A DNA stretch of 58,082 bases from an uncultured Oscillospiraceae bacterium (GCA_947629795.1 CANRFC010000015.1:1-58082); one strand, 5' to 3'. Numbered from the stretch's first letter, positions 24,579 to 33,990 are shown. Notes: generated by a model from the sequence alone, not told the origin. A program made the numbers and translations.

Positions 24579-25329
24579 GACCGCCCTCCTCCCGCAGAAG
24601 CGCCAGGGCCACCCGGACCACACGGGACAGGCGGGCGATGGAGGCCGCCTTCTCTATCTTTTCCTGCCTTTCCGGGCGCAAAAAGGGCCGCAAAGCGGCC
24701 AAAAGCGCCGCTTTATCGTCATCCTGGGAACTGTATTCGGCAAAGACCCGGAGGGCGACGGACAAGATCCTGGGGTCCATCCCACCCCCGCCAAGGGCTC
24801 CCAGAAGGGCGGAAAGATCCAAATTTGGGTCTCCCACAGGGGGTGCCATCCCCCCAGTTTGGGGCGCCGTCCCCCCGTTTTCCGGCGCGGACGCCCCGGT
24901 TTTCTGCGTCATAAGATCGGCGGAGGTGGAAATATTTTCCTCCTGGCCGTCCCCCGCTCCTGCCACGGGGAGAAAGTCCTCCTTCCCCCGGCCGGGCCCA
25001 TCGGTCCCGGAAACGGGACCCTGGCCGGCGGAGGCGTCAGGGGACTGCCCTTGCCAGCCGCCTGGGGCGTCGGTCCCGGAAACGGGACCCTGGCTCCATG
25101 GGGCGGAGAGGTCCTGCCCCTGGGGGGGAGGGGAAGGGGCGGCCCCGGTTGGGGGACCTTGCCCCGGCGCTCCCTCCCCGGGCCCTCCGCCGGGGAGAGC
25201 CGCCCCGGCCTGGGTCGTCCCGCCGCCGCCCACGGGGGAGCCGGTGAGGGCCCGGGCCACCGCCGCGATCTGGCTCATGGCCTGGGGGTCGGACAGGATG
25301 CTCTGTAATTGTTCCTGCAGATCGGCCAA
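24571..25329 (-). CDS. Low-complexity-linker protein with conserved-looking ends, unknown function
   Basis: 252 residues. 1-30 are helical (MADLQEQLQSILSDPQAMSQIAAVARALTG). About 31-165 are a Gly/Pro/Gln-rich low-complexity linker with two copies of QGPVSGTD. About 170-252 are helical and structured (DLSALLGALGGGGMDPRILSVALRVFAEYSSQDDDKAALLAALRPFLRPERQEKIEKAASIARLSRVVRVALALL). The N-terminus resembles that of the neighbouring gene at 25574 (short helical DPQA-type motif). The start is a TTG at 25329 with AGGAGG upstream. It overlaps the heptad-repeat gene. I recall similar unnamed proteins in Oscillospiraceae but cannot name the family. Confidence 0.6.
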   Translation of the reverse strand: MADLQEQLQSILSDPQAMSQIAAVARALTGSPVGGGGTTQAGAALPGGGPGEGAPGQGPPTGAAPSPPPQGQDLSAPWSQGPVSGTDAPGGWQGQSPDASAGQGPVSGTDGPGRGKEDFLPVAGAGDGQEENISTSADLMTQKTGASAPENGGTAPQTGGMAPPVGDPNLDLSALLGALGGGGMDPRILSVALRVFAEYSSQDDDKAALLAALRPFLRPERQEKIEKAASIARLSRVVRVALALLREEGGHV

Positions 25330-25573
25330 GCTCCATCCTCCTCTCCGGCGGTCTCCCGCCCCCTTTGGGCGGGCCTTGCGATAAAATGCCCCATTTTGGG
25401 GAAGTCAGTGGGCCTTTGGGCCCCGGTCCGGACCGGGAAGGCCCGGCGCGGACCGCAAACCTTCGGCAAGCGGGGGTAGGCCCGCCAAAGACCGGGGATG
25501 CCTCCGGCAGAGCCGGAAAAGGCCCGGACTGCGAGGGCCCTGTCGGGACCGGAACGTCCGGAAGGACGGGGGC

Positions 25574-25858
25574 TCAGGGCCCCTTGGGGGCCTTTTTCTG
25601 GAGCCCCTCCACGGCGGAGGCCCCCTCCTTGCTGGACATCACCTGATTGAGAAGGCCCAGGAGGGCCTGGGGCTTGCCCTGGGCTGCGGCCTGGGCGGCG
25701 CTCTGGAGACCGTCGCCCCCTTGCTGGCTGAGAAGGCGCATGAGCTGCTGGGTCTCGGGGGCGACCAGCAGTCCCTTCAGGGCTGCCGGGTCCTTGAGAA
25801 GCCGGGCGGCCTGGGGGTCATCCTTCAACGCGCCGGGTATGGGGTCTTGTTTGTTCAC
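25574..25858 (-). CDS. Small helical protein, unknown function
   Basis: 94 residues, all helical (DDPQAARLLKDPAALKGLLVAPETQQLMRLLSQQGGDGLQSAAQAAAQGKPQALLGLLNQVMSSKEGASAVEGLQKKAP). It shares the D-P-Q-A motif and small-helix style with the N-terminus of the 24571-25329 protein. The GTG at 25858 follows GGGAGG. It diverges from the phosphoesterase gene 70 bases away, and the other two genes of the set lie 245 bases downstream on the same strand. No membrane segment or signal peptide. Confidence 0.6.
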   Translation of the reverse strand: MNKQDPIPGALKDDPQAARLLKDPAALKGLLVAPETQQLMRLLSQQGGDGLQSAAQAAAQGKPQALLGLLNQVMSSKEGASAVEGLQKKAPKGP

Positions 25859-25928
25859 GGTGGTTCCCTCCCTTTATGGATATGGGTCTCACCTCAGTAT
25901 ATGAATCGGAAAGAGGAAGGTGACAGCC

Positions 25929-26420
25929 ATGAAGATCCTGGTTTTATCCGATTCCCACGGGAATCTGGACTATATGCGCCAGGCCGTCGAGCGGGAAAAG
26001 CCCGACCGGATCTTTCACCTGGGGGACGTGGTACGGGACGCCGCCCGGCTCCAGCGCCGCTACCCCCAGATCCCCATGGACAACGTCCGGGGCAACTGCG
26101 ACGGCTGCGATGACAGCGCGCCGGAGGAGAAGGAGGTGCTGTGCGGCGGAAAGCGGATCTGGCTTATCCACGGCCACGCCTACTATGTGAAGCTGAATCT
26201 GACCCTGGCTTTGAGCGAGGCCCGGGCCCGGGGGGCCGACGTGCTCTGCTTCGGCCACACCCACAAACCCCTGTGTACCATAGAGAGCGGGGTGTGGGTG
26301 CTGAATCCCGGCACCTGCAAGGGCTTCCCCAACGCCACCTGCGGCGTCATCGAGATCGAGGACGGCCAGGTGCGCTGCCGCACGGTGGACCTGAAAAAAC
26401 CGCCGGAAGGACAGGAATAG
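25929..26420 (+). CDS. YfcE/MJ0936-type metallophosphoesterase
   Basis: 163 residues in the calcineurin-like phosphoesterase fold of the YfcE/MJ0936 family. Metal-site motifs in order: SDSHGN (D and H), HLGDVV (D), RGNCD (N), WLIHGHAYYV (H), and CFGHTHKPL (GHTH). It is predicted to be a cytosolic, Mn-dependent phosphodiesterase of unknown natural substrate. The ATG at 25929 follows AGGAAGGTGA; the in-frame ATG at 25920 lacks good spacing. It lies 68 bases before the MoxR-type ATPase gene. Confidence 0.9.
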   Translation: MKILVLSDSHGNLDYMRQAVEREKPDRIFHLGDVVRDAARLQRRYPQIPMDNVRGNCDGCDDSAPEEKEVLCGGKRIWLIHGHAYYVKLNLTLALSEARARGADVLCFGHTHKPLCTIESGVWVLNPGTCKGFPNATCGVIEIEDGQVRCRTVDLKKPPEGQE

Positions 26421-26488
26421 AGGGAACAAAAGCGGCGGTCTCAACGTCAAACAGAAGATAGGTCAACACAGCGGAAGGAATGATGGAA

Positions 26489-27418
26489 ATGACAGACAGA
26501 ACCCTGGCGGGACAGGTCCTGGCCCAGGCGAGGAAGGCCCTGGTGGGCAAGGACGAGGTGCTCTCCAAGGCGCTGCTGGCCATTCTGGCCGGGGGACACA
26601 TCCTGCTGGAGGACATCCCCGGGGTGGGGAAGACCACCCTGGCGGTGGCCTTCTCCAGGGCCCTGGGGCTCCAATACAAACGGGTGCAGTTCACCCCCGA
26701 CGTGATGCCCTCGGACCTGACAGGCTTTTCCATCTACAACAAGGCCACCGGGGAGATGGACTATCAGCCCGGGGCCCTGCTGTGCAATCTCTTCCTGGCC
26801 GACGAGCTCAACCGGGCCACCTCCCGGACCCAGTCCGCCCTTCTGGAGGCCATGGAGGAGGGGCAGGTCACTGTGGACGGCAAGAGCCACCCGGTGCCCG
26901 ACCCCTTCCTGGTCATCGCCACCCAGAATCCGGCGGGGGCCTCGGGGACCCAGCCCTTGCCCGACTCCCAGATGGACCGGTTCATGGTCCGGCTCACCGT
27001 GGGCTACCCCGGAGGGGAGGCCGAGCTGGAGATGCTCCGCCGGAAGGGGAAGGGCAACCCCATGGACACCGTGGAGCAGGTGGCCTCCCCGAGGGAGCTG
27101 GAGGAGGCCAGAAGGGCGGTAGCGGCGGTCTACCTCAGCGATGAGGTGGGGGCCTATATCGTCCGGCTCTCGGCGGCCACCAGGGGCCATGAGGGGCTCT
27201 CCCAGGGGTGCTCCCCCCGGGCCACCCTGGCGGTGGCCTCCATGGCAAGGGCCGCCGCCTGGGTCCAGGGGCGGGACTATGTGCTCCCCGAGGATGTGAG
27301 GGCGGTGTTCGCCGACACGGTGCGCCACCGGCTGACCCTCACCGCCCGGGCCCTCAGCGAGGGACGGGACCCGGTGGAGGAGGTCCTCTCCCAGGTCGCC
27401 GCCCCCAAGGCGCCGTAA
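26489..27418 (+). CDS. MoxR-family AAA+ ATPase
   Basis: About 309 residues. Walker A is EDIPGVGKTTLA, Walker B FLADELNRATSRTQSALLEAMEE, sensor 1 FLVIATQNP, and the arginine-finger/sensor region DRFMVRLTVGYP, all typical of MoxR. These act as chaperone-like ATPases working with DUF58 and transglutaminase partners, here encoded next. Of the possible in-frame ATGs (26480, 26483, 26489), 26489 gives the best distance to GGAAGGA at 26473-26479. Confidence 0.92.
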   Translation: MTDRTLAGQVLAQARKALVGKDEVLSKALLAILAGGHILLEDIPGVGKTTLAVAFSRALGLQYKRVQFTPDVMPSDLTGFSIYNKATGEMDYQPGALLCNLFLADELNRATSRTQSALLEAMEEGQVTVDGKSHPVPDPFLVIATQNPAGASGTQPLPDSQMDRFMVRLTVGYPGGEAELEMLRRKGKGNPMDTVEQVASPRELEEARRAVAAVYLSDEVGAYIVRLSAATRGHEGLSQGCSPRATLAVASMARAAAWVQGRDYVLPEDVRAVFADTVRHRLTLTARALSEGRDPVEEVLSQVAAPKAP

Positions 27419-27422
27419 GGCT

Positions 27423-28394
27423 ATGGTAAGTCACTGGATCATCTACATTCTGACGCTTTTGAGCGCGATCGCCTTCCGGGTGGCCTATACGGGCTGGCTG
27501 GCGGGGATCGTGCTGGCTTTTACGGCTCTGCTCCCCCTGCTGGGGCTCCTGGTGAGCCTGCCGGCGGTGCTGGGGACCAGGGCCGGTCTGGCCGCCCTTC
27601 AGGAGGAGGTGGAGCGGGGAGAACAGGGGGGCTGGGAGGTCCGGCTCACCTCGGCTCCGGGGCTTCCCCTGGCCCGGGTGAAGGGGAAGGTCCGCCTGGC
27701 CAACCTCTTTACCGGAGAGAGCGCCGGGGAGCGGGTGAAGCTCTCCCTCCGGGGACAGAGGGCCGGAAAGGAACTCTCTCAGGTCCAGGAGCAGTGCGGC
27801 CTCATGGAGGGGCGGCTCTCCTCGATCTGGGCGGTGGACTGCCTGGGGCTCTTCTGGCTCCCCCTCCGCCGGGAGGGGAGGACGGCCCGGCTCCTGGTGC
27901 TGCCTCCCGCCGCGCCGGCGGAGGAGCTCCCCCGGCAGGCCCACCCCGGGGTCCGGCCCAGGCCGGGAGGAGGGCCGGGGGAGGACTACGACCCCAGGGA
28001 CTACCGCCCCGGCGACCCCCTGAACACGGTACACTGGAAGCTCTCGGCCAAGCGGGATGAGCTCATCGTCCGGGAGACCCTGGAGGATATGCACATCACG
28101 CCGGTGCTGCTCTTTGACCACTTCGGGCCCCGGAGGGCCGTGGAGGAGGTCCTGGGGCGGCTGCGGGGGATGGGAGAGATGCTGCTCTCCCAGGACCGGC
28201 CCTTCGCCGTGGCCTGGGCCCAGCCCGTCACCGGGGAGCTCCGGCGGTTCGAGGTGGCCGATGAGAGAGGCTTCCGGGCCTGTCTCCGGGCCGCTCTGGC
28301 CGAGCCCGTCCCCGAGACCGGACGGTCGGTCCTGGACGGGGCGGCCATCCCCAACGCCCACTTCCTGGCCTCCGAAAGGGGGGCGGAGGGATGA
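27423..28394 (+). CDS. DUF58 domain protein
   Basis: 323 residues with two N-terminal membrane helices (about 5-25 and 30-52), a beta-rich region, and the DUF58 signature YDPRDYRPGDPLNTVHWKLSAKRDELIVRETLED at about 187-220. DUF58 proteins carry a vWA-like fold and partner MoxR ATPases. It starts 2 bases after the MoxR stop codon region and overlaps the transglutaminase gene by ATGA, so the three are translationally coupled. Confidence 0.9.
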   Translation: MVSHWIIYILTLLSAIAFRVAYTGWLAGIVLAFTALLPLLGLLVSLPAVLGTRAGLAALQEEVERGEQGGWEVRLTSAPGLPLARVKGKVRLANLFTGESAGERVKLSLRGQRAGKELSQVQEQCGLMEGRLSSIWAVDCLGLFWLPLRREGRTARLLVLPPAAPAEELPRQAHPGVRPRPGGGPGEDYDPRDYRPGDPLNTVHWKLSAKRDELIVRETLEDMHITPVLLFDHFGPRRAVEEVLGRLRGMGEMLLSQDRPFAVAWAQPVTGELRRFEVADERGFRACLRAALAEPVPETGRSVLDGAAIPNAHFLASERGAEG

Positions 28395-30868
28395 GGAAAC
28401 GGCCTGTCTTCGCCGCCGCCTGCAATACCCTGCTCCTCCTGCTCGCCCTGGCCGCGGTGGCCGAGGGGTTTGTCTCGGCCTATGGCCTGGAGGTGGTCCC
28501 GGAATGGCTGTGGACCGGGGTGGCCCTGGCGGGAGTGGGCTTCGGCGTTTTGTGGGCGCTGCCCAAATATAAGCGGTATCTGGTCCCCGGGTTCCTGGGG
28601 GTCTGGGGCTGCTTTGTGCTGAAATTCTGGGACGTGCCCGCCTGGGGCGAGGTGTCGGTGCGCTGCCACGTGGTGAATACCATCGCCGCCAAGGTGCCGG
28701 GGGTGACCTGGCTCCAGCCGGTGGCGCCGCCCCCCGGGGTGCCCGGGGTGGGGGAGGGGGCCTTCCCGGCCCTCACCGCCATTGCCCGGGAGCTGCGGGG
28801 CATCCAGTGCGTCACCTGGTGGATGCTGGCGGTGGGAGCGGTGTACGCTCTGCTGCTGGGGTGGGTGGTGGCCGGGGGACGGTTCATCCCCGGCTTCCTT
28901 ATGACCCTGGCACCCATTCTGCCGGCGGTGTGCGTCACCGAGGCTCCCTCCCCCCTGGGGGTGGGGTTGCTGCTCACCGTCTGGGGGACCATGGCGCTGC
29001 GGTCCCTCTCCTGCCGCACGGCGGGGAAGCGGGGGGCGGCCGTGACCCCCTACGCCCTGGCGGCCTCGGCCCTGGCGGTGGCGATGGTGATGCATCTGCT
29101 GCCCGTGGAGGGGCGGACCCAGGGGGCGTGGGCCTCACAGATCCGGGAAGATGTGATCCAGGGGGCCTACCGCCTGGACCTGTCCCGGCTGGGGAGCTTC
29201 TTCGGCCGCACCGGGTCGGGGTCCACGGAATACGTCTCCCTCTCCGGGAACGGGCCGGGGTACACCGGCCGCACCGCCCTGCGGGTTCACACCGATTCGC
29301 CGGGGAAGCACTATCTCCGGGGGTGGTCCTCCGACGTGTACACCGGACGGAGCTGGGAGCCCCTGGGCCGGGAGGCCAAGGAGGAGCTGCGGACCATCCT
29401 GGAGCAGGAGGACGGGGAGGAGCCTCTGCTGAAGATGGGGGAGACCATCGAATACTGGAACGAACAGGGGATCCGTCAGCCCTGGAGCAGCATCTATATC
29501 CCTGTGGGGGCGGGGGAGGAGGAGCCCTCCTTCATGGAGGTGGAGAATGTCTCGGCCCCCGGCGGGGCCCTCTACTACCCCTACGCCCTGGCCGGCTACC
29601 CCCAGGGGGTGGAGGCGGGGCTGGACTCCCATCTGGAGGGGGAGCGGGGGGTGTACAAATACTCCTTTGAGTTCTACCCCAACTATGCGCTTTGGACCGA
29701 CCTGATCTCCACCGGGACCGGGGAGGGGCCCTACCGGGACTTTGTCTACGCCAACGAGCTCCAGGTCCCGGAGGAGACCCGGGAGCTGCTGATGGCCTGG
29801 CTGGACGAGAGCGTGGGGGAGCTGGGGGTCTCCCTGATGGGGGTCCGCTCCCCGGAGGACTATGCCCGGCTCCTGAACCTGATGATCTCCGGAGACGGGG
29901 ACGACGGGGCCTATATCAGGGTCACCGGCGAGGAGTATTACCGCTACAAGGGGGTGGAGTACGACATCACCCACGGCCTCCCCCGGGAGCTGCTGGACGC
30001 GGTGGAGATCACCCCCGAGGAGGTGGAAACCTATCGGCTGAACTACGCCTCCTTGATGACCGCCGTGGTGGATGAGGTACTGACCGGGCCGGAGGGGGAG
30101 CTGGAGTACGATGCCGCCGCCCCGGCGCCCCCGGCGGGGGAGGACTATGTGGCCCACTTCCTGGAGACCAAGCGGGGGTACTGCATGCACTTTGCCACCA
30201 CCGCCACTCTGCTGCTGCGGAGCCTAGGCGTCCCCGCCCGGTACGTGGGGGGCTATGTGGTGAACGTGCCCCGGACGGGGTACGCCGTGGTCCCCGACCG
30301 GGCGGCCCACGCCTGGGTGGAGGTCTGGATCGACGGGGTGGGGTGGTATCCCATGGACTTTACCCCCGGCTTTGAGGGGGAGGGCACCGGGCCCACCGAG
30401 AGCGGGGAGTTCGCGGAGACCAGCCCCACGCCGGAACCTACGCCCTCCCCCAGCCCCACTCCCACGGCGGCCCCTACCCCCTCGGCGGCGCCGTCGGCCA
30501 CCCCCACCGAGAAGCCGGAGGAGGAGCCGGGAGGGCCCTCTGAGGTGGAAAAAGCGGGGCTCAGCCCCGCCGTTTGGGGGCCTCTGCTGGGGCTCCTGGG
30601 GGCGGTTTTGGTCCTCTATGCCCTGAAAAAACGCCGCATCGGAAAGCTCCGCGGGCCGGACACCAACGCCGCGGTGCTCTACGCCTGGAAGCTCCACCGC
30701 AGGCTGGAAAAGTTTGGCTGTTCCCCGGACGGGAGACTGGAAGAGCTGGGCAAGAAGGCGAAATTCAGCCAGCACACCCTCACCGGGGAGGAGCGCTCCG
30801 AAGCCCTGGACATTCTGGAGAGGGACCGCCGGAGGACCTTCCGCCGGAAGAGGGGCGGAGAGGGCTGA
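28391..30868 (+). CDS. TgpA-like membrane transglutaminase
   Basis: 825 residues. About six N-terminal membrane helices (to about residue 245), a large extracytoplasmic part, then the transglutaminase core with Cys598 in KRGYCMHFATTATLLLRSLGVPARYVGGY, His640 in AAHAWVEVW and Asp656 in YPMDFTPG, a complete catalytic triad. It continues with a Pro/Thr/Ser-rich spacer (about 675-715), a last membrane helix (about 728-745) and a cytosolic tail. The family acts as peptidase or crosslinking enzyme at the envelope. Third gene of the MoxR-DUF58-TgpA operon. Confidence 0.92.
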   Translation: MRKRPVFAAACNTLLLLLALAAVAEGFVSAYGLEVVPEWLWTGVALAGVGFGVLWALPKYKRYLVPGFLGVWGCFVLKFWDVPAWGEVSVRCHVVNTIAAKVPGVTWLQPVAPPPGVPGVGEGAFPALTAIARELRGIQCVTWWMLAVGAVYALLLGWVVAGGRFIPGFLMTLAPILPAVCVTEAPSPLGVGLLLTVWGTMALRSLSCRTAGKRGAAVTPYALAASALAVAMVMHLLPVEGRTQGAWASQIREDVIQGAYRLDLSRLGSFFGRTGSGSTEYVSLSGNGPGYTGRTALRVHTDSPGKHYLRGWSSDVYTGRSWEPLGREAKEELRTILEQEDGEEPLLKMGETIEYWNEQGIRQPWSSIYIPVGAGEEEPSFMEVENVSAPGGALYYPYALAGYPQGVEAGLDSHLEGERGVYKYSFEFYPNYALWTDLISTGTGEGPYRDFVYANELQVPEETRELLMAWLDESVGELGVSLMGVRSPEDYARLLNLMISGDGDDGAYIRVTGEEYYRYKGVEYDITHGLPRELLDAVEITPEEVETYRLNYASLMTAVVDEVLTGPEGELEYDAAAPAPPAGEDYVAHFLETKRGYCMHFATTATLLLRSLGVPARYVGGYVVNVPRTGYAVVPDRAAHAWVEVWIDGVGWYPMDFTPGFEGEGTGPTESGEFAETSPTPEPTPSPSPTPTAAPTPSAAPSATPTEKPEEEPGGPSEVEKAGLSPAVWGPLLGLLGAVLVLYALKKRRIGKLRGPDTNAAVLYAWKLHRRLEKFGCSPDGRLEELGKKAKFSQHTLTGEERSEALDILERDRRRTFRRKRGGEG

Positions 30869-30930
30869 CGGGGGACCCCTTGGGCCCGGGAGCGTAAGAA
30901 AACCTTAAAGAGAAAATCGGGCCCTTCGCC

Positions 30931-30959
30931 TTGACGGGAGGGGCCGGAAGTGGTAAAAA
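30931..30959 (+). promoter_or_regulatory. Putative promoter of the LtaS-like gene
   Basis: TTGACG at 30931-30936, 17-bp spacer, TAAAAA at 30954-30959, in the 142-base gap before the ATG at 31011. Moderate match; readthrough from the operon upstream is also possible. Confidence 0.45.
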
Positions 30960-31010
30960 GGTATTCATAAGAGTGGAAAACGGAATCAACGGACAAAGGA
31001 GAGAGCGCCA

Positions 31011-33164
31011 ATGGCTTCCAGAACATATACAGGCCGCCGGAGCAGCGGAGGCAGAAGGGGACGGGGGAGCGGTCCCCTGGATGCCGGGATGCGGACGGTG
31101 ATCCGCTGCGCCTTTTTCCCCGCCCTGCTGCTCTATCTGGAGCTGGTGCTCCACATCAGCGCGGGGACCAGCCTGAAGTACCTCCCGGTGTGGCTGATGT
31201 TCAGCGCGGCGGCGGGGCTGCTCCTGGGGGCCCTGACTCTGCCCTTCTCCCCCAGGGTCAATGCCATCGTGGCCAAGGTCCTGGCGGTGGGGGTGACCCT
31301 TATCTACGCCGTGGAGACCTTCTGCAAGAAAATTTTGCAGTCCTACTACGGCTTCAGCTCCCTGGGGACGGCGGCGGGGAACCGGCTCACCGACTACGCC
31401 GGGGCCATCTTTCAGTCCATCCTGGCCAACATCCCCCTCATCCTCCTCTACTTCCTGCCGGCGGTGCTCTTCTGCGTGTTTGCCGGGCGGTATGTGGGCT
31501 TTGAGCGCTACGACGTGCGCTTTTCCGGGGTATTGCTCATCGGAATGGTGCTCTTCCACCTGGTGGGGCTGCTGGCGGTCCACCTGCCCTGGAGCGGGGA
31601 CCTGACCCCGGCGGGGCTCTACAAGGTGGACACCAACATCGACGACAAGGTGGAGCAGCTGGGTACCCTGACCATGCTGCGGCTGGACCTGAAGTATATG
31701 ATCTTCCCCCCGAAAAATGCCCTGGAGAGCGACTTCTCCGGCCTGACCGCCCTGGGGAAGCCCTCCCCCAAACCCGCCGAGAGCGCCCCGGTAGAGAGCC
31801 TGCCCCCTGAGGAGACCCCCGAGCCCACCCCGGTGATCGACACCTCTCCCAACGTGATGGACGTGGACCTGGCGGGGCTGGCCGAGAACGGAGCCAACAA
31901 GGATATCCAGTGGCTGGCCAACTACTTTGGCAGCGTCACCCCCACCAACAAGAACCAGTACACCGGGATGTTCGAGGGGTACAACGTCATCGAGATCGTG
32001 ATGGAGGGCTTCTCGGGGTACGTCATCGACCCGGAGCTCACCCCCACCCTCTATAAGCTCACCCATGAGGGCTTTATCTTCAGCAATTACTACACCGCCC
32101 TCCACTTCACCTCCACCTCCAACGGGGAGTGCCAGACCCTGTTGGGGCTCTATCCCAAGAACGGCAGCCCCATCACCATGACCCGCACCGGAGAGCTGGG
32201 GACCAACGCCTACTTCTCCCTGCCTCAGCAGCTCCTCCGGGAGGGATATGAGGTCCTGGGCTATCACGGCAACTACAACATGTACGGCCGGCAGGTCTCC
32301 CACAGCAACCTGGGCTATGTCTGGAAGCAGCACGGCAGCGGGCTGGAGGTGGACCTGAAGGACAACGGGGACATCGCCTGGCCTGCCAGGGACAGCCAGG
32401 TGGTGGAGAACAGCGTGGACGACTATATCAACTCCGACAAGCCCTTCCACGTCTACTACCTGACCATCTCGGGGCATATGCCCTACTCCAACAACCGGGT
32501 GGTGGCCCCCTACCGGGACACCGTCCGGGCCCTGACCCAGTACAGCGAGACCACCCAGAACTATATCGCCACCGCCATGGAGCTGGACAAGTCCCTGGAG
32601 CTGCTGCTGGACAAGCTGGAGGAGGCGGGGAAGCTGGACAAGACCCTCATCGTGGCCACCGGGGACCACATCCCCTACTTCAACGTGGACACCCTGGAGG
32701 AGCTCACCGGGAAGAAGTTCGGCTCCTCGGAGGATCTGTCCAACATCAACGAGAAGAACATCGACTTTGACGTGTACAAGAACTCCCTCATCCTCTGGTC
32801 GGCCTCCATGACCGAGCCGGTGGAGGTGGACAAGGTGTGCTGCCAGGTGGATATCCTGCCCACCCTGTCCAACCTGCTGGGGCTGGAGTACGACTCGAGG
32901 ATGCTGCCGGGGAGCGACATCCTCTCGGACAGCGAGGGGCTGGTGGTCTTCTCCTCCCGGAGCTGGAAGTCGGACCGGGGGTTTTACAACCGGTTCACCG
33001 GGGAGTTCACCCCCGCCGACGGGGTGAGCATGAGCGCCGAGGAACAGCAGCAGTATGTGGAGGCCATGAAGAAGCTGGTGGGCTACAAGCTGGACTCCAC
33101 CGCCCTCATCGTGGAGAACGACTTCTACGAGCAGGTCTTCCCAGGCTCCAAGCTGAAGCAGTAA
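31011..33164 (+). CDS. LTA synthase-like sulfatase-fold membrane enzyme
   Basis: 717 residues. A basic N-terminus, about five membrane helices (about 28-200), a Pro/Glu linker, and a C-terminal extracellular alkaline-phosphatase/sulfatase domain (about 320-690). Active-site hallmarks of the LtaS family are VIEIVMEGFSGY (metal Glu), FTSTSNGECQTLLGLYP (Thr nucleophile), SGHMPYSN and ATGDHIPYF (metal Asp-His). It is predicted to transfer glycerol-phosphate or a related group to an outer-surface glycan. The ATG at 31011 follows AAAGGAGAG. Its position after transglutaminase and wall-glycan genes fits an envelope block. Substrate not determinable from sequence. Confidence 0.9.
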   Translation: MASRTYTGRRSSGGRRGRGSGPLDAGMRTVIRCAFFPALLLYLELVLHISAGTSLKYLPVWLMFSAAAGLLLGALTLPFSPRVNAIVAKVLAVGVTLIYAVETFCKKILQSYYGFSSLGTAAGNRLTDYAGAIFQSILANIPLILLYFLPAVLFCVFAGRYVGFERYDVRFSGVLLIGMVLFHLVGLLAVHLPWSGDLTPAGLYKVDTNIDDKVEQLGTLTMLRLDLKYMIFPPKNALESDFSGLTALGKPSPKPAESAPVESLPPEETPEPTPVIDTSPNVMDVDLAGLAENGANKDIQWLANYFGSVTPTNKNQYTGMFEGYNVIEIVMEGFSGYVIDPELTPTLYKLTHEGFIFSNYYTALHFTSTSNGECQTLLGLYPKNGSPITMTRTGELGTNAYFSLPQQLLREGYEVLGYHGNYNMYGRQVSHSNLGYVWKQHGSGLEVDLKDNGDIAWPARDSQVVENSVDDYINSDKPFHVYYLTISGHMPYSNNRVVAPYRDTVRALTQYSETTQNYIATAMELDKSLELLLDKLEEAGKLDKTLIVATGDHIPYFNVDTLEELTGKKFGSSEDLSNINEKNIDFDVYKNSLILWSASMTEPVEVDKVCCQVDILPTLSNLLGLEYDSRMLPGSDILSDSEGLVVFSSRSWKSDRGFYNRFTGEFTPADGVSMSAEEQQQYVEAMKKLVGYKLDSTALIVENDFYEQVFPGSKLKQ

Positions 33165-33173
33165 GGAAATAAA

Positions 33174-33204
33174 ACAGCGGCTGACCGGAGAGGTCAGCCG
33201 CTGT
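33174..33204. terminator. Terminator between convergent LtaS-like and SDR genes
   Basis: ACAGCGGCTGACC (33174-33186) pairs perfectly with GGTCAGCCGCTGT (33192-33204), loop GGAGA. A-rich before, T-rich after, so usable in both directions. Confidence 0.85.
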
Positions 33205-33227
33205 TGTTGTATCAGAAGGGGAGAAGG

Positions 33228-33962
33228 TCAGGAGCGGGCCAGGCCGTCCACGCCCAGGACCTGGCCGGAGATATAGCTGGCCTTGTCGCTGGCCAGGAAG
33301 ACGAAGGCGTTGGCCACGTCCTCGGGCTCGCCCACCCGGCGCAGGGGGATCTGGGCGATGAGGGGCTGGATGACCTGGTCGGGAAGGGCGGCCACCATAT
33401 CGGTGCGGGTGATGCCGGGGGCCACGGCGTTGACCCGGATGCCGCTGGGACCCAGCTCCCGGGCCAGAGCCAGGGTCATGCCGTTGACGGCGAACTTGCT
33501 GGTGGGGTAGGCCATGCCCGAGGGCTGGGCGTACTTGCTGACCATGGAGGAGGTGTTGAGGATGACGCCGGACTTCCGCTCCTTCATGCCGTCCACCACC
33601 GCCCGGGTGCAGTTGAACACCGCGTCCACGTTGAGGCTCATGGTCTTCTGGAACATCTCGGCGGTGTAGGTGGTGAAGGGCTCGGCGGCGGACACGCCGG
33701 CATTGTTCACCAGGATGTCGATACGGCCGTACTTCTTCTCCACGGCGTCGAAGGCGGCCTTGACGCTCTCGTAGCTGGTGAGGTCGGGGCAGATGCCCTC
33801 CACCTTTTCGCCCTGGAGCTGGGCGAGAGCCTTGTCCACCGTCTCCTGCCGGGAGCCGCAGAGGACCACGGTGGCGCCCTCGGCCAGGAAGGCCTTGACG
33901 ATGGCGAACCCGATGCCCCGGGTGCCGCCGGTGACGATGGCGATCTTATCCTTGAGAAGCAT
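33228..33962 (-). CDS. Short-chain dehydrogenase/reductase (FabG-like)
   Basis: 244 residues of classical SDR. TGGTRGIG is the cofactor loop, NNAGVS the NNAG motif, Ser in LNTSSMVS, and YPTSK the catalytic Tyr-x-x-x-Lys; the C-terminal GQVLGVDGLARS is FabG-like. It is an NAD(P)H-dependent reductase of a keto substrate. It is not in a fatty-acid cluster, so acyl-ACP is not assured. The ATG at 33962 follows AGGAGG. The promoter region carries a Rex-like site, suggesting redox (NADH/NAD+) control. Confidence 0.88.
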   Translation of the reverse strand: MLLKDKIAIVTGGTRGIGFAIVKAFLAEGATVVLCGSRQETVDKALAQLQGEKVEGICPDLTSYESVKAAFDAVEKKYGRIDILVNNAGVSAAEPFTTYTAEMFQKTMSLNVDAVFNCTRAVVDGMKERKSGVILNTSSMVSKYAQPSGMAYPTSKFAVNGMTLALARELGPSGIRVNAVAPGITRTDMVAALPDQVIQPLIAQIPLRRVGEPEDVANAFVFLASDKASYISGQVLGVDGLARS

Positions 33963-33990
33963 GACAAATTCCTCCTGATTTTTGGTATAT

